A DNA stretch of 64,000 nt from a virus. This document shows, one piece after another, positions 16,355-25,122 of this stretch. Position 1 is the stretch's first letter. Each line of letters starts with the position of its first letter. Position numbers and translations under genes: made by a program. Under the pieces are notes generated by a model. That model did not search any database and was not told the origin of the DNA. It was given only the letters and a program-made list of their open reading frames with translations. Where the stretch lies: IMG/VR virus record IMGVR_UViG_3300028844_003248, positions 1 through 64,000 of that record; one strand, written 5' to 3'.

Positions 16355-16585
16355 ATGCCCCAATACACAATGAGAGATATTAAAACCAAGGAAGAGTTTG
16401 AGGTAACTTGCACTTGGACAGAGATGCAAGAGTTACTTAATGAGAACACTAATCTGGTTCAAAAACTATCCACGCCAAAGATTATCTCTGGTAGGAGTGG
16501 TGGCATGAAAGTTCCAGATGGATTTACCGATTTGAAAAAGAATATCAAAAAACACTCTGGTCGAGGCAATACGATTAAAATATGA
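16355..16585 (+). CDS. Conserved small phage protein (FmdB-like N-terminus), 76 aa
   Basis: MPQYTMRDIKTKEEFEVTCTW resembles the start of FmdB-type zinc-ribbon regulators but has a single Cys, so no zinc site. EMQELLNEN and KVPDGFTDLKKNIKKHSGRG follow, a pattern common in T4-like marine phages. Function unknown. It overlaps the PhoH gene by 4 nt (ATGA). Confidence 0.6.
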   Translation: MPQYTMRDIKTKEEFEVTCTWTEMQELLNENTNLVQKLSTPKIISGRSGGMKVPDGFTDLKKNIKKHSGRGNTIKI

Positions 16586-17283
16586 GCAACAAAACTCTCA
16601 ACACTTCTCCTTGTCGGTTAAGTGATATGTATGAATTTGAAGCACTGACAGACAACCAACAGAAAGCAAGGGATGCATGGGAAGAAGACCATCACCTTGT
16701 TTTGAGTGGATCTGCTGGTACAGGCAAGACATATCTTGGAATGTATTTCGCTCTCGAAAAAGTTTTAAGTAAAGAAACCAGCTTCGATAAAGTTATCATC
16801 ATTCGTTCTATCGTGCCTACACGTGAGATTGGATATCTACCTGGAACCAGAGAAGAGAAGGAGTCTCCATACACTATTCCTTATGTGGACATATGCGCTG
16901 ATATTCTGGATACTGGCAATGCCTATCAGAAGTTGGTTTTGCAAGGCAAAGCCGAGTTCATGAGCACATCCTTTATTCGTGGCACCACATTTGATAACTG
17001 CATTGTCCTCGTGGATGAGATGCAGAACTTGAACTTCCACGAACTAGATTCTGTAATCACACGAGTGGGTGAAAACTGCAGAATGATTATGTGTGGAGAC
17101 TACTACCAATCTGATTTTGAAAAAGATAGAGACAAGAACGGTGTTATACAGTTTCTAAACATTCTAGAGCAACTCACCAAGTTTGAGACCATAGAGTTTA
17201 CTTGGAAAGATATCGTCAGATCAGACTTTGTTCGTGATTATATCATGACAAAAGAAATGTTAGGGGTTGACAGAATCTCTTAA
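16582..17283 (+). CDS. phoH: PhoH-like P-loop ATPase
   Basis: 233 aa. Walker A is LSGSAGTGKTYLG (about residues 41-53) and Walker B IVLVDEMQNL (about 141-150), with GDYYQSDF as a following sensor region. This matches PhoH-like ATPases, very common auxiliary genes in marine phages. The cellular role (RNA-linked or phosphate stress) is unsettled. Translationally coupled to the gene upstream. Confidence 0.85.
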   Translation: MSNKTLNTSPCRLSDMYEFEALTDNQQKARDAWEEDHHLVLSGSAGTGKTYLGMYFALEKVLSKETSFDKVIIIRSIVPTREIGYLPGTREEKESPYTIPYVDICADILDTGNAYQKLVLQGKAEFMSTSFIRGTTFDNCIVLVDEMQNLNFHELDSVITRVGENCRMIMCGDYYQSDFEKDRDKNGVIQFLNILEQLTKFETIEFTWKDIVRSDFVRDYIMTKEMLGVDRIS

Positions 17284-17295
17284 AAGACCTATAAT
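17267..17295 (+). promoter_or_regulatory. Sigma70-type promoter
   Basis: TTGACA (17267-17272), 17 bp, TATAAT (17290-17295). It starts inside the end of phoH and leads to the small gene at 17339. AATC follows the -35, and GAATCAT lies downstream of the -10. Confidence 0.65.
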
Positions 17296-17338
17296 AGAAT
17301 CATAAACGAAACAACTGTGAAAAGGCACAACCCCTAGA

Positions 17339-17512
17339 ATGGCAAAATACTCTCGTTACGATCCTCGAAACAAGAACAAAGGTAAGCAGAAAGAACGAAC
17401 GCTGGAGAAAGATAATCGGATCAAAGACTCCACGGTAAAAGGTACTAAACTAAAATTGAAGTCATATCAAGCAGAGAAACTGGCTGAGATTACACAAAAA
17501 GAAGATATATAA
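17339..17512 (+). CDS. Small basic protein, 57 aa
   Basis: MAKYSRYDPRNKNKGKQKE and so on: about a third of residues are Lys or Arg, probably disordered or nucleic-acid binding. It follows its promoter and shares one base with the next ATG (TAATG), supporting translation. No family recognised. Confidence 0.5.
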   Translation: MAKYSRYDPRNKNKGKQKERTLEKDNRIKDSTVKGTKLKLKSYQAEKLAEITQKEDI

Positions 17513-18099
17513 TGAAATATGAATATAGTGACAATCTAATCCTCACTGACTGTGATGGAGTATTAATGAACTGGGAGTATGCATTCATTACATGGATGAC
17601 TCGTAAAGGTTTTGAACAGATAAATAGCACCGACTATGATGTTGGAAAACGTTTTGGTATGGAGAAAGAAGAGAGCCGTAAATATGTTCGTATGTTTAAC
17701 GAATCTGCTGCTATCGGTTTCTTACCACCTTTACGTGATGCTATTCATTACATTGATTTGTTACACCGTAAGTATGGTTATGTATTTCACATGATCACTT
17801 CTTTGAGTAATGATCCTCAAGCACAAGAGTTGCGTATCGCTAACACCAAGAAACTTTTTGGCGAGACTGCGTTTGAGAAGTTTGTATTCCTTGATACTGG
17901 TGCTGACAAAGACGAAGCACTTGAACCATATCGTGACACTGGATTGCCATGGATTGAAGATAAGCCTGAGAATGCCGATTTGGGTTGGCGCATGGGTCTT
18001 AATAGTATGCTTGTTGAGCATGGTCACAACATGAACCATGCACCTCAAACAACACACAAAAACTGGAAATCTATTTTCTACACCTTAACAGGAGAATAA
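17512..18099 (+). CDS. HAD-superfamily hydrolase (5'-nucleotidase-like)
   Basis: 195 aa. Motif I is ILTDCDGVLMNW at residues 9-20 (nucleophile Asp and acid Asp in DxDG). HMITSLS at about 94 fits motif II (Ser/Thr), and PWIEDKPENADLG supplies the C-terminal acidic motif. Phages use HAD phosphatases of this type in nucleotide turnover; the exact substrate is not visible. Confidence 0.7.
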   Translation: MKYEYSDNLILTDCDGVLMNWEYAFITWMTRKGFEQINSTDYDVGKRFGMEKEESRKYVRMFNESAAIGFLPPLRDAIHYIDLLHRKYGYVFHMITSLSNDPQAQELRIANTKKLFGETAFEKFVFLDTGADKDEALEPYRDTGLPWIEDKPENADLGWRMGLNSMLVEHGHNMNHAPQTTHKNWKSIFYTLTGE

Positions 18100-18101
18100 A
18101 T

Positions 18102-18371
18102 ATGGACAATGTTTTTACGGCACTTGCCTTCCGTTCTCGTTGGGAAGACATCACACAATCGTTTCGTTTTTCAGAAAATGAGAGGCATCAAGGTACTATA
18201 GATAACTTGATGTGGTTTCTAAAAGAAGGCAAGAAAAGCAATGCTCGTAGAAAGCACTATAATGAAGCAGTGCATCTAGCGGAAGTGATTCTAGGACTCC
18301 ATGATAAAATTGACAAAGAACCCAAATCTGATAACAAACAAAAGAATCAGGGAGAACTGGTATCCTGTTAA
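18102..18371 (+). CDS. Small helical protein, 89 aa
   Basis: AGGAG precedes the ATG. The sequence is helical with a basic middle (KKSNARRKHYNEAVHLAEVIL). No known family. Its last 71 nt overlap the next gene, whose start is therefore less certain. Confidence 0.5.
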   Translation: MDNVFTALAFRSRWEDITQSFRFSENERHQGTIDNLMWFLKEGKKSNARRKHYNEAVHLAEVILGLHDKIDKEPKSDNKQKNQGELVSC

Positions 18372-19179
18372 CAAACGACAAAGGATCATAGCCAAGGCAA
18401 CAGTAGGCTGTGGTGATATTATGTTTGCCTATAATGTCGCCCATTTAAGATCCCATATAATAGAGAAGCCAGTGTATCTTGAGGTGCACTGGTTTTATCC
18501 AGAAGATTACTACCATCATTTTGAAGATCCAGAGACATTACCAGAGAGAGCCGAATATCTTCTAAAGTTCTACAATAATGATACAACAGATGTCATTATA
18601 GACCACAAATTTAACTCCACGGATTGGTCTCTCTATTATAAAAAGTTTATTGGGTTTGAAGATAAGTATGGAGAGGTTCGTAGAGGAACCAAAAGACCTA
18701 GTAATATTAAAATAAATGAGTGGCAGTTTAGAGATATAGATATCCCTGTTGTCAATAAGAAGATCACTATATGGCATTCTGCTTTAAACAGTGAGTTACC
18801 AAGACCCTTCAAGAGAACGTTTAACTTGAAAGAATGGGACCAAGTAAAGAAGATCTTAGAGATACAAGGTTATAGTGTTACGTTCATTGATTATAGAACA
18901 CCTATTCGAGAAGTTCTTTACCATATTGCTAGTTGCGAATGTGTGATCTGTTATGAAGGAATGTGGCACTACGTAGCCAAGAATCTAAACAAACCTATGA
19001 TTGTTCTCACCAAAGATTTGATTACAGGGTTTCACACACCTGCTGCAGTCAAATACAAGGTCAGAAAAGTCGAACAGCATCAGATCAGTTACTTTTATGA
19101 TATTGATAACAAGATAATCGAAGCCAAATCCATGGCTGAAAAACAAAGAAAAAAGTTGAGTTTACTATATGAAAATTGA
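18301..19179 (+). CDS. GT9/GT-B-like glycosyltransferase
   Basis: 292 aa. The early segment ATVGCGDIMFAYNVA resembles the GxGD(I/V)xxAxP opening of ADP-heptose:LPS heptosyltransferases. The C-terminal segment VICYEGMWHYVAKNLNKPMIVL looks like the nucleotide-binding part of GT-B enzymes. AGGA lies just before ATG 18301. First gene of the glycan island, overlapping the radical SAM gene by 11 nt. Sugar and acceptor unknown. Confidence 0.5.
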   Translation: MIKLTKNPNLITNKRIRENWYPVNKRQRIIAKATVGCGDIMFAYNVAHLRSHIIEKPVYLEVHWFYPEDYYHHFEDPETLPERAEYLLKFYNNDTTDVIIDHKFNSTDWSLYYKKFIGFEDKYGEVRRGTKRPSNIKINEWQFRDIDIPVVNKKITIWHSALNSELPRPFKRTFNLKEWDQVKKILEIQGYSVTFIDYRTPIREVLYHIASCECVICYEGMWHYVAKNLNKPMIVLTKDLITGFHTPAAVKYKVRKVEQHQISYFYDIDNKIIEAKSMAEKQRKKLSLLYEN

Positions 19180-20128
19180 TAGAGCGGTAATCGAGATCAA
19201 TGGTGGGTGTAACTACACTTGTCAGATGTGTCCACAAACAAATCCAGATGGAACACACGGTGCACGTGGTAAGAACTGGCTCAAGAAAATGTCACTCACA
19301 GAGTTTGAAGATAATGTTGCTCAGTGTGCAGAAGCAGGGTTGAATGTGGTAAACTTAGATGGTTCTGGAGAGGTAACACTGAACCGTAATCTGCCAGAAT
19401 ACATCAAGATCGTAAAGAAGTATGGTGCCAAGGCATTCATGTTCTCAAACGGTCTGCGTATGTCATATAACTTTATGAACGAGACTGTTGATGCTGGTTG
19501 TGATTTCTTTCGGTTTTCTATTATAGGATACAATGCTGACCTTTATTGGAAGTGGATGAATAGCCCATACTTTGGAAAGGTGATTAAAAACCTACATGAT
19601 ATGCAAGAGTATGTAACCAAGACAGGATCTGATTGTGTCGTTGCTACCTATCATCTTGTTCTGGATAATGACAATATCGACTATGAGGTTGAGCAATATA
19701 AAAAGATTGTAGAAGGTGCTGGAGTCAGTACAGAGATTTGGAAAATGCACAACTGGTCTGGTGTGTATGAACCAGAGTATGCAAGGAAAGGCAAACTCAA
19801 AACTTGTGGCAGACCGTTCTCACCTGACGTAGTAATCCGAGCAGGTGGTCTCGATGGTAACAAAGGTGCTATCCATCCTTGCTGCCAAGTATTGGGTAGA
19901 GATGATGAAGCCGTTCTGGGTCATATGAGCACGAACACACTTGAAGAGATCTGGTATGGCGAGCCTTATAACCAACTGAGAAAGCAGCACGAGATGGGAG
20001 ATTTTCCAGACTTCTGTAAAGGTTGTGATTTCTTGATTGATGATCCAGAGGTTCTTGTATACACCAATCATGATAGAAAAAACTACAAGATGCACGGTAC
20101 GGAATTTGACCTCAATGACTATCGCTAA
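19169..20128 (+). CDS. Radical SAM enzyme with SPASM-like C-terminus
   Basis: 319 aa. C14, C18 and C21 form the CxxxCxxC (CNYTCQMC) site for the SAM-cleaving iron-sulfur cluster. C-terminal cysteines (KTCGRP, HPCCQV, DFCKGC) fit an auxiliary-cluster SPASM-type domain. Such proteins modify peptides, sugars or cofactors; nothing visible fixes the substrate. It sits among glycosyltransferases and overlaps both neighbours. Confidence 0.78.
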   Translation: MKIDRAVIEINGGCNYTCQMCPQTNPDGTHGARGKNWLKKMSLTEFEDNVAQCAEAGLNVVNLDGSGEVTLNRNLPEYIKIVKKYGAKAFMFSNGLRMSYNFMNETVDAGCDFFRFSIIGYNADLYWKWMNSPYFGKVIKNLHDMQEYVTKTGSDCVVATYHLVLDNDNIDYEVEQYKKIVEGAGVSTEIWKMHNWSGVYEPEYARKGKLKTCGRPFSPDVVIRAGGLDGNKGAIHPCCQVLGRDDEAVLGHMSTNTLEEIWYGEPYNQLRKQHEMGDFPDFCKGCDFLIDDPEVLVYTNHDRKNYKMHGTEFDLNDYR

Positions 20129-20732
20129 AACACTACCGATCTACCAGATTGTAATACCAAACAATCCTATCTCAGAATACTATGCTGAGAAATCCGTGGA
20201 AAGTTTTAACAAGTTTGGGTACACAAACATCATACGTGTACATGCTAGTACCCCTGATGATATGCCAAACTATCTGTTTTTCAGTGACCAGAGAGAGTAC
20301 AGTAAAGAGCGTACACGAGAGTGGTTACCAGAAGAAAAAGCAATATGGTATTCTCATTATAGATGTTGGCATAAAATAGCAAAACAGAATGGCAAGCCAT
20401 TCGTGGGACCATCCCTTGTAATAGAACACGATTGCATTATGACAAAGGAACTGCCAGAACAACTTTTAAAGAAACGTCTTTGGTCGTTTGGTATGACCGA
20501 AGATAAGAGAAATCTAGCTGCTTTGGGTTACCTTATAAAGCCTTCAATGGCGAAAGAACTCTTGTTTATCAATCGAATTAATATGCCTGTTGATGGGTAT
20601 CTACATTCTAAGCAAGATCCTTGGTATCCTAGAGGTACATTTAAAAGCGAATATATAGATACAACCATATGCGCAGAGCATTATATTAATTCTGATATAG
20701 GCACAACAAAACCGACAATAGGTACAACATGA
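20115..20732 (+). CDS. GT25-type glycosyltransferase paralogue 1
   Basis: Start at ATG 20115, overlapping the radical SAM gene by 14 nt; the frame from 20037 runs further into that gene. 205 aa. YSHYRCWHKIA followed by LVIEHDC is the SHxxxW...(E)xD block of LOS/LPS family-25 glycosyltransferases. Two more copies of this block are in the proteins at 25858 and 27226, and in all three the acidic motif is EHD. The donor sugar is unknown. Confidence 0.6.
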   Translation: MTIAKTLPIYQIVIPNNPISEYYAEKSVESFNKFGYTNIIRVHASTPDDMPNYLFFSDQREYSKERTREWLPEEKAIWYSHYRCWHKIAKQNGKPFVGPSLVIEHDCIMTKELPEQLLKKRLWSFGMTEDKRNLAALGYLIKPSMAKELLFINRINMPVDGYLHSKQDPWYPRGTFKSEYIDTTICAEHYINSDIGTTKPTIGTT

Positions 20733-21523
20733 AACGATTGATCTATCAAGTCTACACTGGCAAGCCATCCAAATTATATGATTGGTGCACCCAGAGTGTA
20801 GAAGAATACGCAGAGAAAATAGGCGCAGAATACATTTGCCAGAGGCATCCTATCCTCAAAATAAAACCCGATGTTTTCCAAACCAATAGGAGCAAAGAAA
20901 GCTATGAGAAGTATGGTGGATTCCTTCCGATATATGAAAAAGAGAATGCGTTTGGATACCTCGACAGATTCGATCAAGTGGCAATTGTGGATGCTGATGT
21001 GTATATCAGGAGCAGTGCTTCATCTATCTTTGATGATCTACCTGTTTCTTATGACTTTGGCGCTGTAGTAGAAAGAGACATGCCACTCACTCCAGCATAT
21101 GTAAACAAGATTACAAACTACAGCAATATGCAATATGGACGTCTCAAAGATGTTGATTGGAAATGGAATAAGCGTGGTGGTGAGTTCATGAACATGGGTA
21201 TCATGGTAATGAATAAAAGCTTTGCCAAATACCTCAAAGGTCAAACCCCTAAAGAGTTCCTACAGCGCAGTGAGTTCCAAAGGTTTATCAACGGTGATGG
21301 TGCTTGGAAATGGTCTACTGATCAAACGCTGCTGAACTGGTGGATTCGTAAGGAGAAGATGAACATCAAAAATATGGATTGGAAATGGAATGGATTGTAT
21401 GCAGCAAATACCAAGATTGGATACTGCGATTTCGTGCATTTCTTCCTCAAAGATAAGTTGCCCAATAAGGGTGAGAATGTAAAAGAGTTGATGGAAAGTA
21501 TCGATGAGACTTATATCCCATAG
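20729..21523 (+). CDS. GT-A (GT8-like) glycosyltransferase, 264 aa
   Basis: VAIVDADVYI at about residues 84-93 provides a DxD motif for metal/nucleotide-sugar binding. Later STDQTLLNWW and the terminal aromatic, His-containing segment (CDFVHFFLKDK) match the GT8-like pattern. Overlaps neighbours by 4 and 20 nt. The acceptor is unknown. Confidence 0.6.
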   Translation: MKRLIYQVYTGKPSKLYDWCTQSVEEYAEKIGAEYICQRHPILKIKPDVFQTNRSKESYEKYGGFLPIYEKENAFGYLDRFDQVAIVDADVYIRSSASSIFDDLPVSYDFGAVVERDMPLTPAYVNKITNYSNMQYGRLKDVDWKWNKRGGEFMNMGIMVMNKSFAKYLKGQTPKEFLQRSEFQRFINGDGAWKWSTDQTLLNWWIRKEKMNIKNMDWKWNGLYAANTKIGYCDFVHFFLKDKLPNKGENVKELMESIDETYIP

Positions 21524-21941
21524 AGGCAATATCAACGGCCCAAAGCCCAAATATGAAAACACGACAAGTTATATACTCGAAGCTATTCAAGAAGGTTACG
21601 ATGTAGAGATAGACCTAAGAAGAGAAGATAATGCGTTGTGGTTGGGTCATGATGATAAATCAGAAAAGATCCGCACAAGCTTTCTGTATGACAATTTTGA
21701 CAAACTTTGGATTCATTGCAAAGACATGAGTTCTCTTTCATATCTCAACCGTTCGAGTCTCAACTACTTTTGGCATGAGAATGATGATTACACGATAACC
21801 TCACGTGGATGGATCTGGGCCTATCCTGGTAAACAAGTAGAAATACATACTGTATCAATAGCTGTTTTACCAGAGATAAATAAGACTAATGTAGACAACT
21901 TTTCAGGAGTTTGCAGTGATCAGATAGGACTTTACAAATGA
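21504..21941 (+). CDS. GDPD-like phosphodiesterase fold, short form, 145 aa
   Basis: MRLISHRGNINGPKPKYENT carries the HRG and EN of glycerophosphodiester phosphodiesterases. GYDVEIDLRREDNALWLGHD adds the E.D metal pair and the LxHD turn. The protein is about half the usual length, so it may be a minimal or derived TIM barrel. It is coupled (4-nt overlap) to the RuBisCO-like gene, hinting at a shared phosphorylated substrate; that link is inference. Confidence 0.6.
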   Translation: MRLISHRGNINGPKPKYENTTSYILEAIQEGYDVEIDLRREDNALWLGHDDKSEKIRTSFLYDNFDKLWIHCKDMSSLSYLNRSSLNYFWHENDDYTITSRGWIWAYPGKQVEIHTVSIAVLPEINKTNVDNFSGVCSDQIGLYK

Positions 21942-22996
21942 AATATTATACTGTTATATATGAAGTAGATGGACCAGACATTCAAAAGGCTGCTTGGAAT
22001 ATTGCAATCGGTCAGAGTATTGGTAATCCAAACATTCGATCTGAAATCGAAACAGCACAGAACATCAAAGATTTTGAAGCAACGATTGAATCCATCGAAG
22101 GTAATATTGTAAAGATAAACTTTCCTTTAGATGCATGGGATTGGCCTAATCTAAATCAACTTATGTGTGTTATCCAAGGTGGTCAATCAGACATTGAGTG
22201 TGTGCACCGATGTCGAGTCATTGATATCGAAGGTTTGCCATATATGAATGAACCAGTGCTTGGTCTCAAGAAATGGAAAGAGCGAGTCGGTGCAGAGAAT
22301 CGACCTCTATTTGGTGGTATTATTAAACCAAAATCTGGATTGACCCCAGACCAGATGATGAGTATTGTACAGCAGATGATTGATGGTGGTGCTGATTTTA
22401 TCAAAGAAGATGAGATCATGGCTAATAATAGCTACTATCCATTGAGTGCTAGAGTAGATGATGTAACGAAAGCCATCAAAGATTCTGGATGGAAAGGTGT
22501 ATATGCGTATTGTGTCAATGCAGATCCTTTACAGATAATCGACAATTTGAATACGATTAAAGAACATGGCGGTGAAGCATGTCATATCAACTTCTGGTCT
22601 AGTATGGGTGCATATACAACTTCCAATAAACTAGGTGTTGTAACACATTTTCAAAGATCTGGTATTCGAACATGGACAGATCCAAACAACAGATTTTCTA
22701 TTTCTTGGAACGTAATCGTAAAACTTGCTATTATGGCAGGTGTTGATTCCATGCACGTTGGTATGCTTGGTGGATACTATCCAGAAGGTGAGTCAGAAGA
22801 GGAGACGCATAAAGCAGTTTCTGATCTGATCAACACCGACCGAGTTGCTGCCTTGAGTTGTGGCATGAACCCAGAAATTGCAAGAGAGATCCGTGGTCTG
22901 ATTGGAAACGATTGGATGGCTAACATTGGTGGGTGGCTACATACTGGAGAAACCATCTATGAAAAAGTTTACGAAATGAGAAAGAGCCTTGAATGA
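21938..22996 (+). CDS. RuBisCO-like protein (RuBisCO large-subunit superfamily)
   Basis: 352 aa. K130 and K132 in GGIIKPKSGLTP match the KPKLGL strand of RuBisCO. DFIKEDE gives K156, D158 and E159, matching the carbamylated Lys and two metal ligands. H273 (MHVGM) aligns with the catalytic loop-6 His. SCGMNPE and NIGGWLHTG correspond to the phosphate-binding turns. The loop-6 lysine of true RuBisCO appears as Tyr (GGYYPEG), so carboxylation is unlikely and an enolase, isomerase or decarboxylase role is more probable. It shares 4-nt overlaps with a GDPD-like gene and a sugar nucleotidyltransferase. Confidence 0.82.
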   Translation: MKYYTVIYEVDGPDIQKAAWNIAIGQSIGNPNIRSEIETAQNIKDFEATIESIEGNIVKINFPLDAWDWPNLNQLMCVIQGGQSDIECVHRCRVIDIEGLPYMNEPVLGLKKWKERVGAENRPLFGGIIKPKSGLTPDQMMSIVQQMIDGGADFIKEDEIMANNSYYPLSARVDDVTKAIKDSGWKGVYAYCVNADPLQIIDNLNTIKEHGGEACHINFWSSMGAYTTSNKLGVVTHFQRSGIRTWTDPNNRFSISWNVIVKLAIMAGVDSMHVGMLGGYYPEGESEEETHKAVSDLINTDRVAALSCGMNPEIAREIRGLIGNDWMANIGGWLHTGETIYEKVYEMRKSLE

Positions 22997-23712
22997 AAAT
23001 TATATTACCTATGGCTGGCAATGGTCAGCGATTTTTTGATGCTGGTTATGATCTACCAAAACCCCTAATCGATGTCAAAGGTGCTCCTATGTTTAAAAGA
23101 GTGCTAGACAATATTACTGATGAATATAAAGGTGTAGAGGTTGTTGCAATCGTTAGACCAGACCACGTAGAGAAATATTCGATTGATCAAAAGCTAAAAG
23201 AAGCACTTCCTAACATTGAGATTGTAGTAACAGATGGACCAACCGAGGGTGCAGCTTGTACTGTAATGTTGGCGATTGACCAATATAGTGAAGATGAGGT
23301 TCTTATTGCAAACTGTGATCAGATCGCAGAGTTTAATGCCTCTATATTTCACACATTCAGTACAACATCTGATGGAACTATTCTAACCTTCTTTAGTGAT
23401 AACCCAGAGCCAAAACACTCTTATGTCACAGTTGATTCACAAGGGTTCCTTAAAGAACTCGCAGAAAAAAGAAAGATATCGGATGTAGCTACAGTGGGGG
23501 TTTATCACTTTAGTTCACAGCGAGAGTTTAGTAATGCAGTAAAAGCTATGATGGAAGCAGACGATAGGATCAATGGAGAGTTCTATCTCGCTCCTGTGTA
23601 TAACTATTACAGAGGAAATGTATCTTGTTTTGATTGTACTCAAATGTATGGTATGGGAACTCCAGAAGAACTAGAAGCATTCAAACAGACAGATTATTAT
23701 GAGGCACTATGA
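22993..23712 (+). CDS. Sugar-phosphate nucleotidyltransferase
   Basis: 239 aa. MKIILPMAGNGQRFFDAGYD then PKPLIDVKGAPMFKRVLDNI is the G-x-G-x-R...PKP signature of nucleotidyltransferases such as RmlA/GalU relatives. VLIANCDQI holds the metal-binding Asp. It should activate a sugar- or polyol-phosphate with NTP; which one is not visible. It follows the RuBisCO-like gene with a 4-nt overlap. Confidence 0.8.
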   Translation: MKIILPMAGNGQRFFDAGYDLPKPLIDVKGAPMFKRVLDNITDEYKGVEVVAIVRPDHVEKYSIDQKLKEALPNIEIVVTDGPTEGAACTVMLAIDQYSEDEVLIANCDQIAEFNASIFHTFSTTSDGTILTFFSDNPEPKHSYVTVDSQGFLKELAEKRKISDVATVGVYHFSSQREFSNAVKAMMEADDRINGEFYLAPVYNYYRGNVSCFDCTQMYGMGTPEELEAFKQTDYYEAL

Positions 23713-24431
23713 AACTAGCAGTATGTATGAACGGACTCTTCCGTAATCATGTGAAACCACATGTGGGAGTACTCCACAAAAGATTTCACGAAAAATTTCC
23801 AACAGCAGATTTTTACTACCACACGTGGACAGAGTTTGAAAATACTGTCCCATCGCAGTATAAAATGAATCAAGACTATTTCTTTACTGATCCAGAGCCA
23901 AAACTAAAATACCACCCTATCTCTGATTCTAAAACAAATTGCAAACACGGTAAATGGCATCCCTATAAATCAGGTAACTTAATGCGTCACAAGACCCAAA
24001 ATGGGTCCAAGCAGATCCTTGGATATGCTATGATGCACAAGAATATCCAGAAGGAATATGACGTTGTGATTCGTGCACGATGGGATACTGCACTTGATGA
24101 GCAAGTAGATTTTACTCCATATATAGAAATGGCTTACGAAGAAGGTCCAGTAGGGTTTTCTATAAGAGGAAAAAGAGGTCCATCTGGAAAAGACGGTAAG
24201 GTTAAAATTGTAGAAAAGACTGACTATGATCCAATGGATGATTGGTTTGGTTATCTACAAGATGCTTTGATTATACACAAACAAGAACATTTTGATCCAG
24301 ACTACGTTTTGCAGTTACATAAAGACGAAAACTTATGGCCTGCAGAATGGGGATGGTATCAAGTGATGAGTTTACCGTATGGTGATGATATTCATACGAG
24401 TTGTCATGGTGGTGCTTATATAGCAAGGTGA
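23709..24431 (+). CDS. Putative glycosyltransferase-like protein, 240 aa
   Basis: Begins MKLAVCMNGLFRN, has ADFYYHTWTE and YDVVIRARWDTAL, then WGWYQVMS near the end. This resembles phage and bacterial GT-A-like proteins of capsule loci, but I cannot name a family. Tightly coupled to the nucleotidyltransferase. Assigned mainly from context. Confidence 0.45.
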   Translation: MKLAVCMNGLFRNHVKPHVGVLHKRFHEKFPTADFYYHTWTEFENTVPSQYKMNQDYFFTDPEPKLKYHPISDSKTNCKHGKWHPYKSGNLMRHKTQNGSKQILGYAMMHKNIQKEYDVVIRARWDTALDEQVDFTPYIEMAYEEGPVGFSIRGKRGPSGKDGKVKIVEKTDYDPMDDWFGYLQDALIIHKQEHFDPDYVLQLHKDENLWPAEWGWYQVMSLPYGDDIHTSCHGGAYIAR

Positions 24432-24438
24432 GGTTAAA

Positions 24439-25122
24439 ATGATACCAAAGGTTTTTATACACATTCCCAAAAATGGCGGAATGACTATCAGGCGCAGTCC
24501 ACTACTCAGAGATAAAGTTCGTGTTGCGACCCCTGATATACACAAGTCCAAAGAATATTCAAACGCAGTTCTGACTACAATGAACAAAAACAATGATCAC
24601 CATGGCTATGAACATGCACGATGGCGAGATCTGAAAAGATCTGTGGTGGAAGGTTTTGGATCATTTGCCATTGTAAGAAACCCATGGGATCGTGTCGTTT
24701 CAAGATATTTCTTTGCAAAGAAAGTAATCGAGGTAGAGATGGGACAACCAGCATCGTATGCTGATGTCACTTCTTTTGAAGCATTTATCGAGGAAAGGCA
24801 TAAATGGGGCGATAAAGATTACATGTGGCATCGTGCAGTAAGAGGCTGGTATCCAGCACTTGACCATGTTACTGATGAAAAAGGTAATATCAAATGTGAT
24901 ATACTATCGTTTGAGGATTATAACTCGGATGTAATGGCATACTTTAATCTCAGTGAAATGTCCAGAGCACGTAATGTAACAGCTATGAACAAAGGGATAT
25001 ATACAGATGTATATACACCAGAGACAAGAAACATTATTGGTGATTGGTACAAAGATGATATCGAAACATTTGGATATGATTTTGGAACAGGTCCAACCAA
25101 AAATTTATGGAGAATGAAATGA
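24439..25122 (+). CDS. Sulfotransferase-family protein 1
   Basis: 227 aa. VFIHIPKNGGMTIR is the 5'-phosphosulfate-binding loop of PAPS-dependent carbohydrate sulfotransferases, and AIVRNPWDRVVSRYFF the 3'-phosphate-binding motif with Arg and Ser. It probably adds sulfate to a glycan. A second, divergent copy lies at 26597. Cofactor supply would come from the host. Confidence 0.75.
   Translation: MIPKVFIHIPKNGGMTIRRSPLLRDKVRVATPDIHKSKEYSNAVLTTMNKNNDHHGYEHARWRDLKRSVVEGFGSFAIVRNPWDRVVSRYFFAKKVIEVEMGQPASYADVTSFEAFIEERHKWGDKDYMWHRAVRGWYPALDHVTDEKGNIKCDILSFEDYNSDVMAYFNLSEMSRARNVTAMNKGIYTDVYTPETRNIIGDWYKDDIETFGYDFGTGPTKNLWRMK

Noticed and set aside
21938-22996. Functional carboxylating RuBisCO (carbon fixation)
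   Set aside because: The loop-6 catalytic lysine position reads Tyr and no phosphoribulokinase gene is seen, so CO2 fixation is not supported.
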